Origin: Acridotheres tristis
Taxonomy: Eukaryota > Chordata > Aves > Passeriformes > Sturnidae
Length of the DNA stretch: 64,000 nucleotides
Assembly (NCBI GenBank): GCA_037013685.1
Contig: CM072891.1
Location: forward strand, 16,840,501 to 16,904,500
Reading direction: 5' to 3'
The notes under the pieces are model-generated. The model saw only the letters and a program-made list of their open reading frames with translations, did no database searches and was not told the origin of the DNA. How positions within the stretch are numbered: position 1 is the first letter of the stretch; each line of letters opens with the position of its first letter. This document shows, piece after piece, positions 47,399 through 61,889 of this stretch. Position numbers and translations under genes: made by a program.

Positions 47399-50300
47399 CT
47401 GTGAAGAACAGAGGTAAATAAACCACATTACTTGCTAAAGCAGATGTCACCTCAAACCTTAAGAAGCTACAAAGAAGCCATCACTTTTTAAATGTGCATG
47501 CATTTATTCATACTGTTCTGTTGCTTTTTTTTTCCTTTTTCATTTGAATGTTCCTTTCTCGCATGCAGCTACATCAGCCTCCTGTCACTCAACATCATTT
47601 TGTGTTTAATTTCCAGACGTAAACCCATTTAAATTAAACATGCATCTTATTAGCTAGCTAGGGTGATCAGTTCCAGAGCAAGGGAGTGAAAGTGAGGGAG
47701 GTGAGTGCACCTTTTACTCAGTGTGAGTTTGTACTATCTGACACTAAATTCCCATTCTTTAGGGATTCACATTTTCATTGCTTTGACATAACACACCTCG
47801 CAGTGACACTTCACACAGAAATCTTGAGGGTTCAATTTATGGTACCTGAGCAAGTTTAAAGAATGATTGCAACACACATCATTTTCTGCAAAAACTGACA
47901 GCCTAGTAAAATATTCAAATACAAGACCCATTCATCCACAAATTCTTCTTGTATCTTTCAGTTGAACAGTGTGATTATTGTGCACAGAGCTCACATAATT
48001 CAGTGAAGACTGTGGTTACATAAGGTACAATACATTATTACTGTTTTGCAATCCTGTAACACCTGATAGATTCCAACGTATTTAACTGGAGATGTGATAG
48101 AATGGTAACAAGAACTGGGGTTTGGTTTGGGTTTTGTTTTACTTCTTGAAAGGAATGATTTATCAGCGAGGACTAAATGTCACAGCTTTGCAATTTTTTA
48201 TCTGTGAACATCATTCCAGTTTCACATCTAATGTGCAGATACTTGCAATTCTAAAACTCTCTTGTAGGTGGAATTATAAATTGCTTCACTCGCACTCCCA
48301 GCTAAGCTTACAATGCTGACAGTTTACAAACCATTATTGACCTACTTGTGTTATGTTCTGTTGATTCATCTTATTCACATACATTTGGATGGTTACATGC
48401 AGTATATTTTCCCTCTCCTACTCATGTTTAATAAGAGCTAAAGCTTACTGACAAGAACTACTTTTAAGACAGAATCAACAAATGAAAGTAATAGGGTAGG
48501 AGGGTTGGCCAGAAGGAAGGGAGGCAGAAATCCTATCTACATGGCTTACATGTTCAAATGTGTCCTCCAGTAAACTGTGAATTAGGGAAAATTTGTAACA
48601 TTAATTAAAAATTACAGCTTCCTCCTGGAAAAAAAAAAATCCCTCTTATTCTTTCAATTGCCTTTATATTTTAGCTTTAGAAAATACTTTCCATAGTTTA
48701 GAATACTCATAATTGCTTGCATAGAAATCTCCACCCCTACGTATTTTTTAGGATTTGTGTAGTGCTGGGCAATTCAGAATGCTATGTATGTTCAAGTGCT
48801 AATGTCAGAAAAAGAACACGCCTACTGTGTTATGACGGACTTTCCCCTCAGAGCAAAGAACTGTTTCTAGTCTTTACATGGTACAATATTAAATTACATT
48901 TCCAATTCTGATGGAAGAATCTTCTAAGAATTCTCTGTTCACATATTCCACCACCACAGTACTTGTGAAATGAGCATGCCAGAACAGGAAATAGTTGCAA
49001 GCAGTATTGATGTCACTACTGTTTCTCATGGTACCAGAGCAAAAGTCTTAACACTTTGGAAAGATGCCCACTGAATTTTTCTGTGCCAGTTAGAAGATGA
49101 ATTCCATTTCACCATGTTTGCTGTTAAAGTTAGACTGCAATACAGTTGAAAATCTGCTGACGTTTATTTAAACTCCATGATGGAGTGCCACCATGAATCT
49201 CCTGGGCTGCAGTGATCATGCAGTGGTGGAGTTTGCAGTCCTGACACAAATGGGTGAGGAGAAGAGTAAAGTCAAAACCCTGAATTTTAGAGAAGTAAAC
49301 TTCCAGCACTTCAAGGAGGTAATCAATAAAAAATCCTGGGAAACTGCCCTCAGGGACAAGCATGGAGAAGAGAGATGGAAGGATTCCTTCCAAGGATTCC
49401 CTCCATAGAGTGCAGGAGCTCTTGATACCAGTTTAAGAAATCAGGAAAGCGAGCCAAGAGACCTGCATGGCTGTGCTGGGACTAAAGGACAGGAAGGAAA
49501 TGCACAGGCAGAGGCAGCAGGGTACCAACACCAGCTGGGGTATAGACACTGAGAGCAGCCTGCCCAGGAAAACCTGGGGGTTCTGCTGGATGAGAGGCTG
49601 GACACGAGCCAGCAGTGCCTGCTTGCAGCCCAGAGAGACAAACTCATCCTGGGCTGCACCCAAAGCAGCACGGGCAGCAGGTCAAGGGAGGAGATTTATC
49701 TCCTCTGCCACCACCAGAATTGCTGAGTCCAGCTCTGAAGTCCCCAGCACAAAAAGGACACGGACCTGAGGAGGGTCATGAAGTTGATCAGAGGGACCAA
49801 GCACCTCTGCCTTGAGGAAACACTGAGAAAGCCTCGCATGTTTTATATTAGTATTCACCTATTTTTTTTTTAATTAAAAGTTTTCTGTAACTTCTAGTTT
49901 CTTGGTCTAGTTATTTTTTGAGAAACTGGGGAGTCTGTATCATCCACATGTGTTGCCCTATACATCGTTAATTACAGCAGGTAATCAGGTCACTTGTCAA
50001 TGTGATTTTGGGATTTGTTATAACTCTTGTAGCTGTCATCTGAAACATTCACAGATTACAAAAACACACTGATACTGTGGCCGCTTTTTCACTGGGATGT
50101 CAAGAGTTCATCGCTCAGTACCACCTACTGCTTTCTACTGTTCCTTGGTAAGACTGAGCTCCATGCACTGCACACACCACCCTCAGCCTTTGACCTCACA
50201 TGGGGTCCTTACTTTTCACATCCTTATCTTACCAATTGTTCAACGACACACCAGGATCTGAGCATCTTCCTAATTAGCTCATTATCCTGTGAATCTCCTG

Positions 50301-50537
50301 TTACCTTTAGATTTTATCTGTGAGACGTTATGATTTTTTAAAAAGATAAATGGTAAAAACTATATGAATCAAGGACTTACTTGTTACTGGACCCAGAGCA
50401 ACTATAGACATACACAAAGATGTTTTGTTCATTACAGAATATAACTTACTTAGCTAATCTTAACCTCTACAGTAACTCAAATGCAATTATTCCACTAGTG
50501 GTGTCATGACATGTTATGTTTTCAAGAATTTCTTTAC
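47399..50537 (-). other. CD44: CD44 intron 2 (contains a CR1 fragment)
   Basis: A 3.1 kb intron. A CR1 LINE fragment occupies about 49,170-49,845, opposite to the gene; the remainder is AT-rich single-copy sequence. Confidence 0.85.
49170..49845 (+). mobile_element. CR1 LINE fragment, internally deleted
   Basis: The first part encodes a stretch typical of the end of the CR1 endonuclease region (LLGCSDHAVVEFAVLTQ, then TLNFREVNFQHFKEV and SWE). About 300 bases on, the sequence jumps to the region near the CR1 3' end (LGVLLDERLDTSQQCLLAAQ in one frame; AACTCATCCTGGGCTGCA). Most of the reverse transcriptase is missing and stops interrupt the frames. It ends before the usual CR1 3' terminus. It is an old, inactive copy inserted antisense to CD44. 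Confidence 0.85.
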
Positions 50538-50703
50538 CTGCAAGTCTCAAATCCAAGCTCATGAGCTTTCTTCAGCTGCTCTAGTGTTGCCAAGGTACTG
50601 TTGAGAGCTCTGCAGAGTTCAACTGCTTCAGATCGTGTGAGACTGTAGCGACCATTCTTTTCCACATGAAAAACTCCTCCATATCTGCAACTTACGTTGA
50701 ATT
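50538..50703 (-). CDS. CD44: CD44 exon 2 (Link module, first half)
   Basis: A 166-base exon, acceptor TTTTGATCACAG and donor GCAG|GTAAAG. It encodes FNVSCRYGGVFHVEKNGRYS, then LTRSEAVELCRALNSTLATL and EQLKKAHELGFETC. EKNGRYS carries the equivalents of human K38, R41 and Y42, which bind hyaluronan; the three cysteines match C28, C53 and C77; sequons NVS and NST are glycosylation candidates. The start is phase 1, requiring exon 1 to end after one base of a codon, as in mammals. Together with exons 3 and 4 the Link domain appears fully functional. Confidence 0.97.
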
Positions 50704-53700
50704 CTGTGATCAAAAGAAAAGAAAAAAACAATGTTAAAAATTTAGACCTAATGCTTCACTGAAGACATGGAAATTATTTATTTTCAAGTATAATGCTTTC
50801 AAAGCAAACCCGCAACAAGTAACAGCTACCAATGACTTCAGAAAAAGCACTGCCACTTTCAATCACGTTTTGATATTTCCCCTCTTTGGGCTGAGGCATG
50901 AGCCAAATCTCCAGCATTCCCAAAAATAGAATACAACATGTTTTTATGAGGTATCTAGGACTTTTAACATACCATTAACACTACTGTGCAGATGAAAGGG
51001 TTAATAATAATAATATCAATACAAATTAGAATACTCATGTGCCTAGAGAAAAATGGGGAAACAACAGGACACTTCAAAGCAATGTGAATTATTTTTGCTT
51101 CTGCCCCACCTTTCCCTCAAGAGAAAAAAAGCAGTTGCAACTCCAGACTAGAATGACAACTGCAAAGCACACTTCATAGGAGTAGCTATGATTTCCAGTG
51201 CAAGGAGGAGCATGACTCATTTTTATCTTATTTTTAATAGAAGTTCCATGTGCAAGAAAGGGAAAAATAGACCAGTCTTCTCCAATATTCGAAGGGTGTG
51301 TCCTTACTGTCTATTTGAAAAAAAGATGACATATAAAAACTATTTTTCTAGAAGACACGAAATGCAATTCATGCACATTTGTACTGACACATTCCTTATA
51401 AATAATGAGCATCTTCCCTAAAGTAATTTTTCCTTGACAGTCTATTTTGTTCTATAGCATAGATGTCAAAGCAAATGATAGTAATCAAGGCATGCACTCT
51501 TTCTTTAATTACTTTTGTCCATTCATAAATTGATGTTATTCTATGTACAGGGTATCTCCTCTGTGTAAACTACTAGGAACATTCCTTTCCATAGCTCACA
51601 GGAAACACACAAGGAGATAAAAAAACCAGGATTAGATGCAGACAGGTTGATGCATGACGGGACAACTATTATTCATAACATAGGTATGAGTCCAATAGAA
51701 TTGAAACTTATTTGTCCAAAGGAGCTCAAAAGCTGTGCATCCAATCTTGAATACCTCTACCATAGGCAACAGAATGAATCATTACTGTTACTTGGATAGC
51801 CTTTCCACAAAAAGAGTGGAAAAAATACCTCTTCTCCAGCCATTCCCCCTTCCCCAGTATACTGGCTGATAAAAACATTTAATTTAGAAAAAAAAACATT
51901 TTGTATTTCAGAGTTAACAGTCTTGCTGATTACAGTTCTTAGGATTTTTAATATTTTTATTATCATGTGTCATTAAAAAACATATGGCCTTTCTGCCACT
52001 CCTTGACTACTGCTATGGGATGGAGCTGCTCTCACATCTGCCACACAAGTGGCTTCTACTTTGGCTCCAAATACTTCATATTCAACGTCTGACATAGTCT
52101 TGGAAGTCGTCCAGTCAGTAGCTGTATTAAGCATAAATGATCTAGACAAGAAAAAGGTTTCTCTTTAGTTTTCCCTTCTTGATTCTCTCTTCCTAAAATA
52201 CACTCTGTGAGGCCTGAGAATTAATGTTAAATATGGGGATCAGATCACAAAGTTGTATTTGATTACTTTAAACCAAATCACGAGCTCAGTGATTTTAGAG
52301 AGAAATTTTCTTGGAGCATCAACATCTTTTCTGATAATTTTAGGCTAATTTCTAAAAAGCTTTCAGTGTGAAAGCAGATACCACATACGCTTGCTTTGGG
52401 TTCCACTTGATTGCAGTTAATCCAAGATTCACTGAATTACAAAACGAAGTTCACTTTTGTTTAGAGTGAGTTGATTTAGCTATCATCAAACCTCAGCCCA
52501 TCCCTGGTTTTAAACACTACAATTTATGCTCTGTTACCCCGCTGAGATTCAGTCACATCCAGAACTCCACTTAGAGAGCCGATTACTTAGACTTCTGCAG
52601 TTTAGAAAAGCAGGCTTATTGACACAAACAGGCTTAATGGAGCTCCACGTGTGCATTTTCCATGGAAATGCTCAGCTGGAGTGGCCCTGCAGGCTGAGTG
52701 CCCAGGCTGCCAGGAACCCTCCTGCAGCCTGAGAGCCCACGTGGGTGTCCAGGAAACTCCAGGCAAAAGTGTGGCAATCCAGTTCTCAAAACTGGGTTTG
52801 AGGACGTCCAATTGCTTGGCACTGTGCCCTGCAGTAATGCTGAGACAGCATCCTTGTTTGCACTTTGATGGTATCTCCCACACCCACTATTCCAAAAGTT
52901 CCACTGCTGTGGCACAGACACTCTGCTCACGAAGAGCTGAGCACGGAAAAAGGACCAAGGCAGCACCCAAAACTCACATGGTGTTTCAGCCTAAGCATAT
53001 TGAGTAAGTTCAGCATCTGCTCTTTGAAGGCAGCAATTACCCCATTTTAAAAGGGACAAAATGCAAACCCAGAGCTATCAGGGAACACGGCATTTTTACT
53101 GTACGGTCTCAGATTTTAACATTCACACAAAGGGGAACCTTTACTGAATTAACAGGAAAAAAATCTGATCACACCAATAAATAGCATATCAAAAATAAAT
53201 GATGGGATCTAAACTAAATTAATACCTTAATTTTTTCCCATGTTGAGGTTTATAGAGTAATTTTGAATTAAAGAAGATGACTGTCAAATTTAAACCAAAA
53301 CACGTATTTCACTTTTTCCCATAGGGCAGGAAGGTCAAATCCATTAATTCTAGGTTGATTTTACTTAGCTGGCTTTAACAGAATTATGCAAAAGATGGAT
53401 TTTTTTATTGTGTTCCATGAGCCAAGGCAATGTAAAACTCATTCTGCGTGACAAACTATTGCTTTTAACGTATTTGCAGCTTCAAAGGGGCTGACTCAGA
53501 GTGGACTCACAGTGAAATCACCAACAGCACGCAAACTTTCCCTCCTTCCTCCTCTTAGAGCTGTCTGGCTCTGGGGCCTGACAGGACACAATCTTTCCTT
53601 TCTTCCTTCATCCACATGATTTGCTGCAGCTGTTTAATAACAGCCCTTGAAGAAGGCAAACAGTGAGAAATACGTCTGAATTGTCATAATCATTAATCGC

Positions 53701-56700
53701 ACCCAGACCACGAGATCGGGTGACACAAACCACAGCCATGGAATGCTCCTGTCTTGTGCTGAGCTTTATGAGCATGGAAAACACAAAATTTCCACATAGG
53801 CCATTTCTGCCCATCTTTGCTGGGGTTTCTGGTGCCCTCTCTCAAGCAGCTGCATGCAAATTTTCTCTGCTATCCTCATTCACATACCTAAACCAGGTTC
53901 AATTAATACTTGTCAGCCAAAATCACTAACTTTGGTTCCCTAGACAATTTGCTAGCTAGAGCCCAGTGGTGGGGTAGAATCACTTCACACAGAATAAAGA
54001 GCATTGTCCTGTCAGAGAAGTGTGAGTTACACCCTGATAATTAATGTGAGAGGCTTGTTAGAAACTGTCACTGTAAGAAACCAGGTGCAATTTCCATTTC
54101 CACCCTGGTTCTGCAACCCTTATGTATAATGAGTAACACTGACTCACGCTAACTCTTCCCACTGGAATTGATTTTCCATTAAAATCTTTGGTATACTGTA
54201 GGGACATTTCATGCACTACTCCCTGCTTTTCATTGTTTGAAGAGACACCACCTGGAGGTTTCATTCTCAAGGTGGACTCCGTCTTGTCTTTGAGGAAAAA
54301 AAAAAAAAAAAGCAGTTCTTTTAGCAACTGCAGAGATACATCAAAGCAAACCAGCAAACCAAGGGGAAGATTTGTGAACATCCTGCCCACTTGAACGAAA
54401 GCACGTGTAAGAGCTGTACGTGTTAACAGACTTCTCAGTAAAACCACACACACTGAACAGCATGGCAACCAAGAAATGTTGGGGGGATGTTTTTGTGGGG
54501 GATTTTCCTTTTCAGTTTGTGGTTCGAGATGATTGATAGGTCACCAGGATGTGCTAAAAAGGGGCTGGCAACAGTGACAGAACTAGAGGTTTGACAGAGT
54601 ATAGAGTTTTCATTCTCATTGTTTTCATAGAATATAGGATTTACTTTTACTGCAAAAACTTGGTTCTAAATTTATTACACTGATTTCTAGCTCTAGGCAC
54701 ATATACATGGGTAAATGTTCCCTTATAATCACAGATTATTGAATCTTGTACTGACACTTCTGAACAGGAACAACCACCAGCTAAGCACTGATACCTACAT
54801 TATGAATATTATCACCTGCTTTAAACGCATGCTAGCAATGAAGTAGCAAAAAGTAACATACGGGAAACAGATTAAAATATGTTTAAAAGAAAATCCTAGT
54901 AATTAGTAGGCGATTCCTCTTCAGGAAAATCTATTAATTGGGCCATATGAGTCCTAAAATCTGAGGAGGTCTAGACAATCCAGATCTTGGCTTTCAGTTC
55001 AGACCTATCTCTAGTTATGCCTGGTTTTCTAATTGTTTCTCGAGAAAACTACTAAATAAGAATGCATATTTTATTTCTGACTTGAGGAAATGGCTTCTGA
55101 ATACAAAATTTCATACGGGATAGATTCATGAAACATTTCAGGATCCAAAACATTTTGTCAATGTATGCATTAGGTAAGTCTGATTACTGCCATTCTGACA
55201 TCTGCGAGAACTTAAATGTACAAAAAATATCATTTAGTGATTACCTAATGCACTACAACACACATGGGCCTGGAAGGCATTATTTGCTGAATATTCTACC
55301 TTTTTTTTAGAGTCTACTAGTAAAAAACTTCACTCAAGCCACTTGCAGCCCAGGCAACTGTAACAGGATACAGAGGCTTTTACCTTTATGTCAGAATTTG
55401 GACTAAAGCCCAAGTCAGTGATGAAAACCACTGGATAGCTGTTTGCTAGGTTATGTAAAATGATTCATTAATCCCAGCCACAGTCACTAATAGACACGTG
55501 TCGACATCATTAAAACACACCTATACTTGAATCCCTCGGGGCATGGTGGGGAAAGGAGCACTGGGCTGGGAAAATAGGACTCAAAACTGGGATGACTGCA
55601 CACTGATCAAAATTCAGAAGTCAAATTTGCAAGATCAACGTGAATGAAGCAAGCAGTCCTTTATCATCCCTACACAAAAGCGCCAAGGATTAAGCCAAAT
55701 GTGTCATCATTAAGTGTGGCTGGGTTTGTGCTCTTCCAGTTATGATATTCATGTTCTGCTAACCAGCATGCTCTAAAGAAAGTAGAGAAAGAAATCTAGA
55801 AATAGACCACCTCCACCACAAGTAAGGCTTTTCCAAATAGTGACACTGAAAGTAAGTCTTCACAGATTCTTAGGAGTTGTCCCATGAAATGCTTTCCTTG
55901 GAGCATTGCCAAGTTGTGAAACCTACAGTGATTTATAGGAAATACATTTTCAGATTTAGTGGCAATAAACCGTATTTTTGGTTTTCAAAGTATACCCTGT
56001 GGGTACTTAAATAAAGCAAAATAAGGGGTTTGTATTTCAGTTTGAAACTACCCTTAATTCTGAAATTAAAATAATTCATTTGCACAAAATAAAATAAAAT
56101 CGCTTAAGAAAGTCAGGTTAAAATGTTTACATGGCTGCAATACATGTAGATGGTTTAAGGAACCCAGACAAAAGTTTCCCTCAGGGCTTTTTTATAATGT
56201 CATATTTTCATTTCGGTTTGGCATAGAAAAACGTTGTAAGCCTTGAAAATTTTAATGGGAGAGAAAAACTCCACATAATTATATCCCTAATAGCTGATAT
56301 TCAGGGAGAGAAAAATTCTCTGCACACCTGGCTTTTTAAAGACAGCAAAGTCCAGGAAAACACATTAAAAGGGATTTACCTGCATGTTTGCAAGGAGCTC
56401 CTGCTATAAATAGAGACAACGTATTCTTAGCAGTTGGGTGTGGTGACAAGAAAGAGAAGATGACTCTCCATAGATCCAAAGGTGTAAAGTCAGAGCTTTC
56501 TTTGAAGTTGTGCCTAAGCTGTTTCTACTACCCAGTTATATTTGGGTACCTAGTAATTCGATCTGAAAAAAGCAAATAAGAGTGTGGCTTTCTCACTTTC
56601 CTGTGTGCTGCTAACTGCATGAAGAGTCATGAGACAGCCGTGCTAACCTTGAGGTCCAAGTGGATCTCTGCAGAGAAAAAGAACCATGGCCAGAGGTATG

Positions 56701-58789
56701 CACAGAGGCCAGAGGGAGGTTCTCCTTTCCCCAACAAAAATTAGCAAGTATTCCTTGCATTTCTGTCTTACTTCTGGGAGTGCACACTGGAAATGGGATG
56801 TGGGACAAAGCTCAGGCTGCTGACTTTCTTCCAAATTGTTGTTCTTAATGAATCCTCCTACTGATCATCAAAGTCATCGTCTCTGTATCTGTTTACTGAT
56901 GGGCAAAAATCTCCAGTCTCTTAACTGACAGCTCTCCTGGCTACTGCTTTAAAACCATGGGTGTGGGGGTAGTGCTATTAATAAATCAAGCCTTCACAGA
57001 GTCACTCAAAATGCAAGTAAGTACAAGAAATATGCTCCAGTCCTCAGCAGTTGCTGTAGGAAGAAAAGAATCTGCTAATGCATCTTCCAATCGTACTTTA
57101 TCTGCGTGGCAACTGTTGCTCTGGTAAACATCCTGAGTGAGCCTATACTGTGTCATCACTTATGATAAACCTCCTCGCTGCTGACATTAATATTAGTCTT
57201 TTTTTGCAATAGTCTCACCCAACAGGGAGCTGAAAGTTTTCAGGCTCCAGCCGAACGTGGTGCAGCTGTGCAGCACCTCGGGGGAAAACTGCAAGCAGTG
57301 ATATCATAGTGTGCAATTAGTTATCTGATATGCCCCCCTGGAAATGATGAAAGCACAATCACCATTGCTGATACGGGGAGAGCTCCAGGCTGTACACTGA
57401 GCAGTCTAACCCCAAAGGCTGACTAACCAGGACAATCAGTTGGGATGGGTTCCATGCAATCCAGGTGAAGAAACACATGAATCCAAGCTGGAGAATAGTA
57501 GCTGGAGTCTGACCGATTTAGTTATTTGGGGTAAAAGTAGTTGCCACACAGAGTGGCTCAGCAGACAGATCCCCAGCCTGGAGCCCAAAGGGCTTTATTC
57601 CTATTCGCTGCTCTGTCACTTATCCAGTCAAAGAAAGGAACCTCAGGAATCTTTTCAAAAGCTCTGAAAGACAGCCAGTTAAAACAGAGATAACATTACT
57701 CTGGTGGACATAGTGAAAAAAAGGAAGCTGCTCAGAATATGCTTCAGAGAAGTCAAAGGGAAAGTTCTTATGCAAGCTTGTGATGGAAGAGAACACTGTC
57801 ACATTCACTCCTCCCTTTGTTTTTCCCCTAATACAAGAATGACAGGGATCCCACAGCCTGTAATCAGATTGCCTACGCCAGCAGGCAACTTCTCCTGGAG
57901 TTTTTGGTGGCAAAATATTTCCATTTTCTGGACTCTTTGTGACTCTGTCCACCCATACACTAGGGTTTCAAGAATCTTGAGATTTATACTGAAAATACTG
58001 ACTAGCAAGTAACTTTCCTAAGACGTATGCAGGTTATTCATACACTAAGCTGCATGAGCAGTTAAATCTCTTTAATAATTCTTACGGCCTTAGTTATGAA
58101 TCTTTTAGAACTGGTTTCATAAAAAGGCAAGTTTAGTAACTAGAGTTTGCAATAAACATTAGTATGTACACAATGCTGTTGCTATCACAAATATGGTGGG
58201 AATCGCGATATTTTTGCTATGAAAAAAGAAAATTTAAATTTAACAATTCATGAGAGGCAGTGAAAATTATCTCGCTTGAGGGAAGAATGAGAGAGGAACT
58301 GGCAGTGTGGCCTTGATGTTCTGTGATTTCAAATACTACATTAAATCCTACATATATTTAAGCAGTGGAGATCCATAAAGGCAATGCACTATTGCTTTCT
58401 TGTAATCATCCTCAAATAGCGAAGCATCATTGTTTCCCAGAAGTGCTGGAATCATTGTGAAGCCAGTGATTTTGTTGTGATGCTCATTGATTCTAGTAGT
58501 TTGTTTTAAAGAGATGTAGCTGGATTTTACAAAAAGATCCAGAGCTAAATCCACGTTTGAATAGCAAATAATACAGTGACAGACTTCAATCCAGGTACAG
58601 TGAGTTCTATGACACTGGATTAATTTTGAGCAAGAGTCAGTTCAAACATCAGTTTGGGAATATGCTATATTAATAAACACAAAATTTGAGACAGTTACTC
58701 ATTAAAAAAGCACGACAATATTCCCCCCCAACCCCCCCCATTCCCCAAGGACATTACTTGAAGCAAAATTCGTCAAGTGGTTTACCAAG

Positions 58790-59455
58790 AGCACTAGACA
58801 AAGCACCCATGCAGGACATAAGAGCACAGGCTGGGAGAGAAACTCATTGAGAGCAGCCCTGACAAGAAGGACTTGGGGTTTGTCATGGATGGAAAGCTGG
58901 ACACGAGCCACCTGTGTGTTCTCCCAGCCCAGAAAGCCAACAGGATCCTGAGCTGCATCCAAGGGAACGTGGCCAGCAGGGCAAACAATCAATTCTTTCC
59001 CTCTGCTCTGCCCTCATAAGACCCCACCTGGAGCTCTGCATCCAGCTCTGGGGTCCCCAGAATAAGGACATGGACCTGTTGGAACAAATCCACATGAGGG
59101 CCATGAAAATGACTGGAGCACATCTCCCATAAAGAGAGGCTGAGAGAGCTGTGATTCTACATCCCAAAGAAGAGAAGGCACCAAGGAGGCCTCACTGCAG
59201 TACTTAAAAGGTTGGGTTTTTTAAAAAGAGGGAGAGTTTTTTACACAGACAGGTGATGATAGGACAAGGGGAAACAGCTTTAAAATGAAAGGTTGCCCAG
59301 AGAAGCTCCACTTTGGGAGTGTTCAAGGCCAGGTTAGATGGAGCCCTGAGCAGCCCCATGTAGAGCATGGCATCTCTGCCTATGGCAGGGGCTTGGAACG
59401 AGGAACTCTTTAAAGTCCCTTCCAACCCAAGCCATACTGGGATTCTGTGATGTCT
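58790..59455 (+). mobile_element. CR1 LINE, 5'-truncated, with 3' end
   Basis: Contains the hallmark 3' part of CR1: GAGCAGCCCTGACAAGAAGG, then GCCCAGAAAGCCAACAGGAT, TCCAGCTCTGGGGTCCCCAG, and the 3' UTR ending AAGTCCCTTCCAACCC and ATTCTGTGATG. The copy is truncated at the 5' side as usual, with indels (an internal stretch around 59,280 is missing relative to the usual element) and stops. It lies antisense to CD44. Confidence 0.92.
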
Positions 59456-60975
59456 TAGCAACAGCAGAAGTGGCTGATGCAGTGAGGAATCACTTTTCCA
59501 GGTGATTTGCTACCAATCATTGTGCACAGATCCTCTTGTCTTCCTTGAACAGCCTAAAAACATATCTTTGGACATGCCTTGCTATAACAAACTGCCAAAT
59601 TCACCTGACTCATAAAACAACTTTCCTGGATGGGTGGGAGATATTGGGCTACTTCCCAATATAGAAATCAATTCAAGATACCAAAACCAGTAAGCTAAAA
59701 AGCAAAAGATAAGTTTCAATTAGTCATGTTGCCATGGCTTTCATTGTGGATATATTTGTATCCCATCAGGGGTGGAAAAAAGGTGTCAATGCTTTGCATT
59801 TGCTGTGAGTCAACAGTGATGTGATTGTGACTATGTCGATAAAATGGCATGACCTGAGCACTATGAGTAACCAAGACAGACAGAAGACTGATACTGTTAA
59901 GAAATTCAGTGTAGGTCTGCAAAAAATTGGTTGTATGAGTGTTTCAAAAATCCGGAAAATACTTACTCATAAGGAGTATTTTCTCACACATATTGTTCAG
60001 CTGAAGGAAGGATTGCACAGCCAGACTCAGTGATGGATTGCCAAACAGCAACTGAAGAGAGTTTCCTGTTTTTATGGTAACAGTTTTCAGAGAATGCTCT
60101 GGTCCTCTGTGCTCTTGTTCACTTCCCATCCAGTAGAATAATATTTGCACAAGAACATTTTTGTTACGATTAATCATAACGCTTCTTTCATTTGAAACAG
60201 CCCCGTGTGTGAAATCATACTTGCTTTCTGAATCTGAAGCAAAAGAGGCACTAATCTTGTTGATGAGACAAGTGACTTTGGAGAAGATGTTCTATTTACA
60301 GCTACATTGCTGTCTCATTGCTCTCCCTCCCTGTGAGGTGGGGATAAAAACACTGACTTCCCATGGGCTACAAAAATCACAAATCATTATTTTCTGCTGG
60401 CAGCACGTTTGCCAGCTCATTTCTTTCTCACTAGTCGGGAATATTCTTTCTCAATTAAATACTACTATATCTGGACTTCAAATTTTAAGTTCTAGGGCAA
60501 TTTAAATACATTCAGTCTGACTCCAGCTCTACTGAAGGTGTTGATGAAATCCACCAGATAAGGTAACTCCCTCATGACCAAATGTTGTAATATTTATGTG
60601 AACTCTGTGCAATGCAAGGAAAAAAAACGCAAAGAAACAGAACAAAATTTCAACAGAGACACCATCTACTTCCAAAGTGATGCATTGAGAAAGCCTAAGA
60701 TGTCAAATCTGTTTCAAGAATTCAAGTTCTTCTACAGTAGTCAGAAGAATCCAGCAGATGACAAACAGAAGGAATACATCTCAGACACGTTCTGGTGCTG
60801 AAATGTTTGAATGTTTAAGATATTATAGGATATATTGAGGAGAGACCACACATTTTTGTTACTAACGCCCACCTTCAGCTTTGACTATGTGGATGGGTAT
60901 CAAATAAATGTTATTAATAAACACTTTTGTAGGTTATTAATGGATATAAACCTTGCTGGGTCCAAGACCTTCAAT

Positions 60976-61070
60976 GCTGTGGCTAAGCTATGTTTTTTAT
61001 TGGGTTTGTGATAACACAGAAGCTGTGGCTATGCTATGTGGTTTTTTATTGGGTTCGTGATAACACAGAA
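60976..61070. repeat. Two tandem copies of a unit of about 46 bases
   Basis: The stretch starting GCTGTGGCTAAGCTATG and ending GTGATAACACAGAA is followed directly by a second copy starting at 61,022, with a substitution and a small insertion. Both copies include TTTTTTATTGGGTT. Confidence 0.85.
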
Positions 61071-61865
61071 GCAATTGAAGCAAATAACATTTTCTACTAG
61101 TCAGGCAGAGAGAGCTTTTGAAATTTTTCCTCCTTTGCTCAGCAAAAGAAATTAATTAAAGAGTTTATTCATTTGCAAACACAAAGATTTGGACAGAAAT
61201 TCTGCTATTCTTTAAGGGCACTGTTGCAACATCTTACCAATCTTGCACTGTTCTTTATGCAATAGATTGTTTATGCTGCACTTATTTACAACAGGTCTGG
61301 TCCCCACTAGAATATATACATAAGTAATAGGAGTTGTTAAGAAATATAAAAGAAGAAGAAAAACGATCTCCAGCTCCAGAAAGAAACACAAACTACTTGT
61401 TATATGTACTACCTGAATTAAAATAAACTCCCATCAAAGCATTATCAGAAAGCAAATTCAGATTTAGTCATTGGTTTTAACAATCTCCTACTCACAGGAT
61501 ATGGCTCCTCCTGGAAAACTGGGCAATTGGGCTTTTCCTGCTACACATGAACCCAGACACAGAGAAAACACTGTCTAGTGTATATGCCTAGAGATGCCCT
61601 GAAAAATCACCTAAAAAACCCGTGCTGATCCTAATCTTCCATGATGCTCTAAGATTGTCCCTGCTTCACTGTTTAAAAAAAAACCAAAACAGTTAATGCT
61701 GTGCTCTGCTCAGTGCAAGCACACACAGTATCACTACTGGATAATGTGTGAGACTTGGCAGGTCAAGAATTTGTTGAGAAAAGAAAGCAAAACTACTGTA
61801 ATCCTTTCCCACCCAAAAAAGCAGCCAGGAAATTAAGCCATAAGAAAAAAAAAGGAGTGGGGGAG

Positions 61866-61889
61866 AAAAAAAAAAAAAAAAAAAAAAAG
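61866..61889. repeat. Poly(A) run
   Basis: About 24 consecutive A after a purine-rich stretch; no recognisable retrocopy precedes it. Confidence 0.8.
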
